DNA from: Terriglobus aquaticus
Lineage (GTDB): Bacteria > Acidobacteriota > Terriglobia > Terriglobales > Acidobacteriaceae
Assembly: GCF_025685415.1 (NCBI RefSeq)
Contig: NZ_JAGSYB010000001.1
Coordinates: 1,798,001 to 1,862,000 of the forward strand
DNA length: 64,000 nucleotides
Direction: 5' to 3'
Positions 60,950 to 64,000 of the stretch are shown piece by piece. Position numbers and translations under genes: made by a program. Positions within the stretch are counted from its first letter, which is position 1, and each line of letters starts with the position of its first letter. Under the pieces are notes generated by a model. It searched no databases and was not told where the DNA came from. It saw nothing but the letters and a program-made list of their open reading frames with translations.

Positions 60950-61513
60950 ATGACGTTCTCAGAAAAAAACATGTCAAGAGTAATCAGGCATCAATGGCGT
61001 CCAGCGCCGCCGCCCAAATCCGGGTTCGCAAGCAAGATAAGCAGAGTGTTCGTCTTTCTTGGTGCATTTGTAACGCTGTATGGGCTTTACGGTGTCTGTG
61101 TCACGGGGCCGGGTATAAGTCCGAGCGATCCATTGGGCCCCGATGCCCTGACGACTCCATTCAAGATCACGAACAACAGCTTCGTTCGGATGCGAGATGT
61201 TCAGGTGTTTTGCGCCTTGGATGAGTTTGCGACGGACGCCGGAGTCTCATTCAAAGACGTCGGCGTTTCCGACACACGCATCAATGCAGAGGAACTTGAT
61301 TACGAAGGTTCCGTGGACGTTGTATGCCCGAACGGTCTTGGACGGCTTCATCGGACCACGTTTGCCAACGTGAGGGTTTTCGGCCTATACCGGCCGGCAA
61401 TTTTCCCGCGCTGGTTTCCGAATAGATGGCCCTTTCACCGGTATGTAGAGCAGAAGTTTAGGTTGGTTCTCAACAGCGATGGGAAAGCAAGATGGCTGTA
61501 TGGGGCCAAGTAG
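60950..61513 (+). CDS. Single-pass membrane hypothetical protein
   Basis: The protein has 187 residues from ATG 60950, or 180 from ATG 60971, which follows an A-rich tract. One transmembrane helix (VFVFLGAFVTLYGLYGVCVTG) is followed by an extracytoplasmic beta-rich domain with two Cys (QVFCALDEF, VDVVCPNG) that could form a disulfide (NNSFVRMRDVQVFC, RLHRTTFANVRVFGLYRPAIFP). No family recognised. Its 3' end overlaps the convergent HTH gene by 79 bases. Confidence 0.7.
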   Translation: MTFSEKNMSRVIRHQWRPAPPPKSGFASKISRVFVFLGAFVTLYGLYGVCVTGPGISPSDPLGPDALTTPFKITNNSFVRMRDVQVFCALDEFATDAGVSFKDVGVSDTRINAEELDYEGSVDVVCPNGLGRLHRTTFANVRVFGLYRPAIFPRWFPNRWPFHRYVEQKFRLVLNSDGKARWLYGAK

Positions 61514-61782
61514 CTGATGCCGAGCGGTCGCGCCGTTCCCAAGGCGCGTGCGAGTGAGCACCGAACTGTGCGATTCACTTCACCATTCTCTTCCCTTACT
61601 AGCTCGAACACTGCTCGCGGTATGCGGATGCAGCGATATTGCCGCTTGTGCAGGGTCTCGGGCCGCTTCAGGATGAGGACGCCCGGCTCGTTCTCAAAGA
61701 GCCGGGTCGCCGTTTGCCTGGAGAAGCCGAGCAGGGCAGCGGCTTCCTCGATAGTGAGCACCGCCTTATCCTCAAGATTCAC
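61435..61782 (-). CDS. Excisionase-like HTH DNA-binding protein, copy 1
   Basis: The protein has 115 residues. The N-terminal part LTIEEAAALLGFSRQTATRLFENEPG is a winged-helix excisionase/MerR-type domain with the wing KRPETLHKRQYRCIRIPRAVFELV. The C-terminal 50 residues are not conserved-looking and run into the convergent gene. It is preceded by a close paralogue and overlaps it by four bases. Such small HTH proteins control excision or early gene expression in mobile elements. Confidence 0.75.
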   Translation of the reverse strand: MNLEDKAVLTIEEAAALLGFSRQTATRLFENEPGVLILKRPETLHKRQYRCIRIPRAVFELVREENGEVNRTVRCSLARALGTARPLGISYLAPYSHLAFPSLLRTNLNFCSTYR

Positions 61783-62012
61783 CGCGCCTTTACCTGCATG
61801 CGTTCTCTCACCCGTTCATACACGGCCCGCGGAACTCTTATGGATCGGTACTGGCGCTTATGCAGCGCCTCGGGGCGCCGGTAAATGAGAACGCCCGGCT
61901 CGTTCTCGAAAAGAGCGATCACTGTTGAAGTGGACAAGCCTAGTAGGTCGACCAAGTCGGCGACCGTAAGCACCTGCTTTTGGTCTGGGTCTTTCGGTCG
62001 CGCTCTTGGCAA
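61779..62012 (-). CDS. Excisionase-like HTH DNA-binding protein, copy 2
   Basis: The protein has about 77 residues. LTVADLVDLLGLSTSTVIALFENEPGVLIY and RRPEALHKRQYRSIRVPRAVYERVRE match copy 1 along the whole domain, so the two arose by tandem duplication. The start is probably TTG 62012 (PRARPKDPDQKQ) or GTG 61973. The frame is open to 62132, but that part overlaps another small gene. Confidence 0.7.
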   Translation of the reverse strand: MPRARPKDPDQKQVLTVADLVDLLGLSTSTVIALFENEPGVLIYRRPEALHKRQYRSIRVPRAVYERVRERMQVKAR

Positions 62013-62023
62013 GCATCCACCAA

Positions 62024-62212
62024 TTACGCGAAGCGGTCGAAGAGACCGTCTATCGTGCCGTCTTGTAGGCCGAGGAGTTCTAGAACAGTCCAGACGAGAT
62101 TCGCAGATAAGTCGCGGAGGCGGTCTCGCCATGTATAGGGAGCGGCAAACGCGATGATGGCGCTCTGCTCTGCGGTTGATAGTGGCCGGTCAGTTGCAGG
62201 GGTGATTGACAC
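62024..62212 (-). CDS. Small hypothetical protein
   Basis: A 62-residue frame starts at GTG 62212. Its composition is protein-like (PLSTAEQSAIIAFAAPYTWRDRLRDLSANLVWTVLELLGLQDG), with a helix-rich C-terminus. Its stop comes 11 bases before the probable start of HTH copy 2, so it fits an operon. It could be the true continuation of the gene starting at 62304 in another frame. Confidence 0.45.
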   Translation of the reverse strand: MSITPATDRPLSTAEQSAIIAFAAPYTWRDRLRDLSANLVWTVLELLGLQDGTIDGLFDRFA

Positions 62213-62304
62213 CTGAGCACCTTTACGCGTGAAGTGGCGATGACGCTACCGTTCTTCAGGGCCGAGAACGTTCCCGGCGCGGTTTCGCGCATGACGAGAA
62301 GCAT
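62080..62304 (-). CDS. Small hypothetical protein with strong ribosome site
   Basis: The 74-residue frame starts at ATG 62304, with AAGGAGA eight bases upstream, the best ribosome site in this cluster. The first 33 residues look natural (TAPGTFSALKNGSVIATSRVKVL); the rest is Ser/Arg/Leu-rich. The natural-looking sequence seems to continue in the frame of the 62-residue gene, so a frameshift (real or programmed) may join them. Confidence 0.4.
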   Translation of the reverse strand: MLLVMRETAPGTFSALKNGSVIATSRVKVLRCQSPLQLTGHYQPQSRAPSSRLPLPIHGETASATYLRISSGLF

Positions 62305-62387
62305 GAGTCTCCTTCCAAGTTGGGAGGGTTTGCGCCAGCCCTATACACTCGAAGGGCCAAGCGACGTCTAGAGCGTTCGTTTGGTAA

Positions 62388-62421
62388 GCGGCTCCCGAAG
62401 TCTCGAACACTTCGGGGCCGC
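62388..62421. terminator. Hairpin upstream of the HTH gene cluster
   Basis: Arms GCGGCTCCCGAAGT and ACTTCGGGGCCGC pair with one unpaired base around the loop CTCGAAC. There is no T-run. It lies about 85 bases before the ATG at 62304 on the minus strand, so it may act as a leader hairpin rather than a terminator. Confidence 0.4.
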
Positions 62422-62478
62422 ACATGCAATAGCGACACAATGACACAGGCAGTCTACCGGCGTCAACGCCTTTGTTAT

Positions 62479-62510
62479 GTACAACTTCTGAGTACAAATC
62501 ATCCGTACAA
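62479..62510. repeat. Three GTACAA boxes at exact 13-bp spacing
   Basis: GTACAA begins at 62479, 62492 and 62505. On the minus strand this is TTGTAC three times, 175-205 bases upstream of the small-gene cluster. Even spacing suggests a cooperative regulator operator, plausibly bound by one of the tandem HTH proteins. Confidence 0.6.
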
Positions 62511-62616
62511 ATTGCGGTCTGAGTCTATGACGTTGCCGAGGCTCAAGTCTCTTCCTGGTAGAGAAACTGGCGGTTCCGAGAAGATATAGATAACCTGCCC
62601 TGAATGAGAGACTTGA

Positions 62617-62650
62617 TTGCCTTTGTCCCATAAGTGAGGGAGCAAATAGG
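62617..62650 (+). repeat. Iteron-like direct repeat, copy 1
   Basis: This copy contains the 27-base core whose conserved centre is CATAAGTGAGGG, flanked by TTTGTCC and AGCAAATA. It is followed about 30 bases on by an AACAGGCGC word also seen after the other copies. Confidence 0.75.
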
Positions 62651-62825
62651 GCTTAATGCTTTGGTATTAGACAAACAGGCGCTAGCGAGGGGTTCACCTT
62701 CGGAACTTCGCGCGGGTTTCTTAGCCCAAGAATCGGCTTCGGACGAACCTCCGGGCCGCGAGGCGGCAGCAGAGACTCGGCGCGCTCCGAGAGTTCATAG
62801 GTAAGCCCGTAGGCTCAAAGAGTTA

Positions 62826-62860
62826 ACCTTATTTGTCACATAAGTGAGGGAGCAAATAAC
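62826..62860 (+). repeat. Iteron-like direct repeat, copy 2
   Basis: Same core as copy 1 with one change (TTTGTCACATAAGTGAGGGA), 210 bases further on. It is followed by ACAGACGGGCGC at a similar distance. Confidence 0.75.
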
Positions 62861-62962
62861 ACTTTTCTTGCTCTGGCATTCAACAGACGGGCGCATCAGG
62901 CCGTCCTTGCGGGGTATCTGACATGAACCAGAGATAAACCTTGCAACGACAGCAGCTTAGGT

Positions 62963-62993
62963 GCCTTTGTCCCATAAGTGAGGGGGTAAATAG
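62963..62993 (+). repeat. Iteron-like direct repeat, copy 3
   Basis: Same core with GGGGGTAAATA in place of GGGAGCAAATA, 134 bases after copy 2. It is followed by GAAGAGGCGC at a similar distance. All three are in the same orientation. Confidence 0.75.
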
Positions 62994-63401
62994 CGATTTC
63001 ACGACGATCTTCAAACGAAGAGGCGCTCTCTCGCTAGGGTCGTTCACTGCGGCATTCACCTGGACGTGGGATCACCTCCTCACCTCAGAGATGCATTGCA
63101 GTTCTCAAGTCTGCTTGTAGCCTAAGAACAGGTCGACACAGCGGCCACACAACCTGCCACAAGCGGAGACGCCAAACGACCAACCGGGTCGTGCGCTCGG
63201 ATTCCGCAGAACCTAAGCACCGCAGCACCATACAGACCGCGCCACTAGGAACCCGAGCCGATCTTCGGCCGCGACGGACATTCGCCGTTCCAGCAAAACA
63301 AAGCGCGACTCGAACCCACCAAACAACCGAATAGCAAACTTCCCATTCGTGCGCGCAAAGATGGCCGTTTTCGTCCGTTCGCGTCTGCACTCAGGAGACC
63401 T

Positions 63402-63602
63402 ATGCCCGATGTCTTTGTCGACGTCAGAGACGCGGCGCACCTTGCAGGTGTGTCCGCTCGGACTGTGACCCGTTGGCTTACGGAGAACAGGCTGCAACGG
63501 TACCGTTCCGGCTCGCTGACTCGCATCAACCGCTCCGAACTTCTCAGCTTCATCGAACCCCGGCTCGCACCCGCAAGACGCAGGAAGGATCGCCATGCCT
63601 AA
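63402..63602 (+). CDS. Excisionase/MerR-like HTH protein
   Basis: The 66-residue protein is a single winged-helix domain: VDVRDAAHLAGVSARTVTRWLTENRLQRYRSGSLTRINRSELLSFI, with Arg-rich wing and tail. The ribosome site AGGAGA precedes ATG 63402. It differs from the two leftward HTH proteins. It begins a rightward operon, overlapping the next gene by eight bases. Confidence 0.82.
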   Translation: MPDVFVDVRDAAHLAGVSARTVTRWLTENRLQRYRSGSLTRINRSELLSFIEPRLAPARRRKDRHA

Positions 63603-63954
63603 CCTCTCCCACGAGCAACGACTCGCAGAGATTGACCGCTTCGCTGAGGGTGCGCCGTTCGTGCTGTGCATCTCTCGCACCGAGGACTCAACCGGGTACG
63701 ACATCCGGGACGTCTCAGATGGGCCGTCGCTGCCCGAAGCACGCGCGGAGCTTGAGGGCCGCGGGCGCGTGTTCCTCGGCGCTGTTGCGATCCGCGACGG
63801 CCAAGCCTTGAGCCGGCTCGCCGAACCCGTGCCCGAGCCGGTCGTGCGGATGCTGGCATCGTCCTGCTTGGCGCACTTGGCTGGGCGCCTCGACGCGGCT
63901 TTCCAGCGACTCGGCCTTGCCGTATCTCAGAGCAGCGCAGAAAGGGTGCAATAG
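63595..63954 (+). CDS. Hypothetical protein of the island operon
   Basis: The protein has 119 residues and no recognised family. Mixed alpha/beta composition (RLAEIDRFAEGAPFVLCISRTEDS; VVRMLASSCLAHLAGRLDAAFQRLGLAV), soluble. ATG 63595 has AGGAT just upstream and overlaps the HTH gene. It ends directly at the next start (TAG then ATG). Confidence 0.7.
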   Translation: MPNLSHEQRLAEIDRFAEGAPFVLCISRTEDSTGYDIRDVSDGPSLPEARAELEGRGRVFLGAVAIRDGQALSRLAEPVPEPVVRMLASSCLAHLAGRLDAAFQRLGLAVSQSSAERVQ

Positions 63955-64000
63955 ATGGCGGCTCCAGTATGGGTCTTGTCTGTAGACCTTCAGACGAAAA
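63955..64000 (+). CDS. Start of a further gene, cut by the right edge
   Basis: ATG 63955 follows the stop of the preceding gene without a gap and reads MAAPVWVLSVDLQTK to the end of the window. The opening VWxLSVDLQTKTA resembles, from memory, the N-terminus of tape-measure-like proteins in acidobacterial prophages. With 15 residues this is only a hint. Confidence 0.4.
   Translation, partial: MAAPVWVLSVDLQTK

Larger units (their letters stand above)
62305..63401. other. Gene-poor 1.1-kb regulatory or origin-like region
   Basis: No convincing gene lies here. A minus-strand frame ending near 62246 with several Cys (CRYCMCGPEVFE) is a weak possibility. The region holds the GTACAA boxes, the leader hairpin, three long direct repeats and a CTCGG/CCGAG hairpin near 62778. 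It separates the leftward small genes from a rightward operon starting at 63402, as a divergent control region or a replication origin would. Confidence 0.55.
54213..64000. mobile_element. Left part of an integrated genomic island in tRNA-Val
   Basis: The boundary is the tRNA fragment at 54213-54257. Inside are phased GCACC repeats, a decayed tyrosine recombinase, a defence-type gene cluster, tandem excisionase-like HTH genes, repeats and small phage-like genes. Bases here are visibly more A/T-rich in third positions than in the preceding 54 kb. No second att copy is seen before 64000, so the right end is outside the window. That the whole stretch is one element, not several nested ones, is an assumption. 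Confidence 0.6.

Noticed and set aside
62617-62993. CRISPR array
   Set aside because: Only three repeats with spacings of 210 and 134 bases, not the regular 30-40 base spacers of CRISPR, and no cas genes.
63085-63390. Minus-strand frame of 101 codons before the HTH gene
   Set aside because: Composition is Val/Arg/Cys-rich with no ribosome site, and it overlaps alternative frames of equal quality; probably noncoding.

Overview
The window is a stretch of high-GC bacterial chromosome that reads as Acidobacteriota, most likely class Terriglobia (Terriglobus/Granulicella/Edaphobacter-like). The support is two large TonB-dependent outer-membrane receptors with an N-terminal carboxypeptidase-regulatory-like domain, a VWFA-related protein of the acidobacterial type, many Tat or Sec exported proteins, and the general gene style. 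This is inference from protein resemblance; no rRNA is present to confirm it.

Positions 1-32.9 kb are ordinary chromosome with housekeeping genes in short runs. They comprise a ClC channel cut by the left edge, a frataxin-like protein, a TonB-dependent receptor, ssb, a fused aroD-aroE, the operon TPR protein-xseA-glmM, a block of exported hydrolases (lactonase, Tat protein, M19 dipeptidase), a VWFA protein, and apt. A long minus-strand run follows: ABC transporter, trpE, flavin reductase, trpG, efp, an alpha/beta hydrolase and acylphosphatase. After it come recG, a response regulator, a PhzF protein, a single-cysteine peroxiredoxin and tRNA-Cys(GCA) with a strong terminator.

Positions 33-54 kb carry a beta-helix protein and a short division cluster (mraZ-rsmH-ftsL-ftsI, then an unexpected half-length TauE protein). 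The mraZ upstream region has three GTGG boxes at exact 10-bp spacing. A glycan-use pair follows (TonB-dependent receptor plus GH38 alpha-mannosidase). Next is a seven-gene Mrp-type cation/proton antiporter operon in the gene order of the archaeal Mbh antiporter module (E-F-G-D'-EB-C-D), with no MrpA N-terminal subunit, and then a glycosyltransferase.

From 54.2 kb to the right edge lies an integrated element. Its left boundary is a 3' fragment of a tRNA-Val(CAC) gene, followed by helically phased GCACC repeats and a frameshifted relic of a tyrosine recombinase. Its main cargo (55.2-60.2 kb) is a DNA methyltransferase convergent with a tightly overlapping three-gene operon: an SMC/Rad50-like ATPase with a four-cysteine zinc site, a small middle component, and a PD-(D/E)XK nuclease. 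This has the composition of an ABC-three-component or Lamassu-like defence system paired with a methylase, and is the most interesting object in the window. Beyond it are a zinc-ribbon ORF, a membrane protein, two tandem excisionase-like HTH genes, a 1.1-kb gene-poor region with iteron-like repeats, and the start of a rightward operon (HTH gene, hypothetical gene, third gene cut by the edge).
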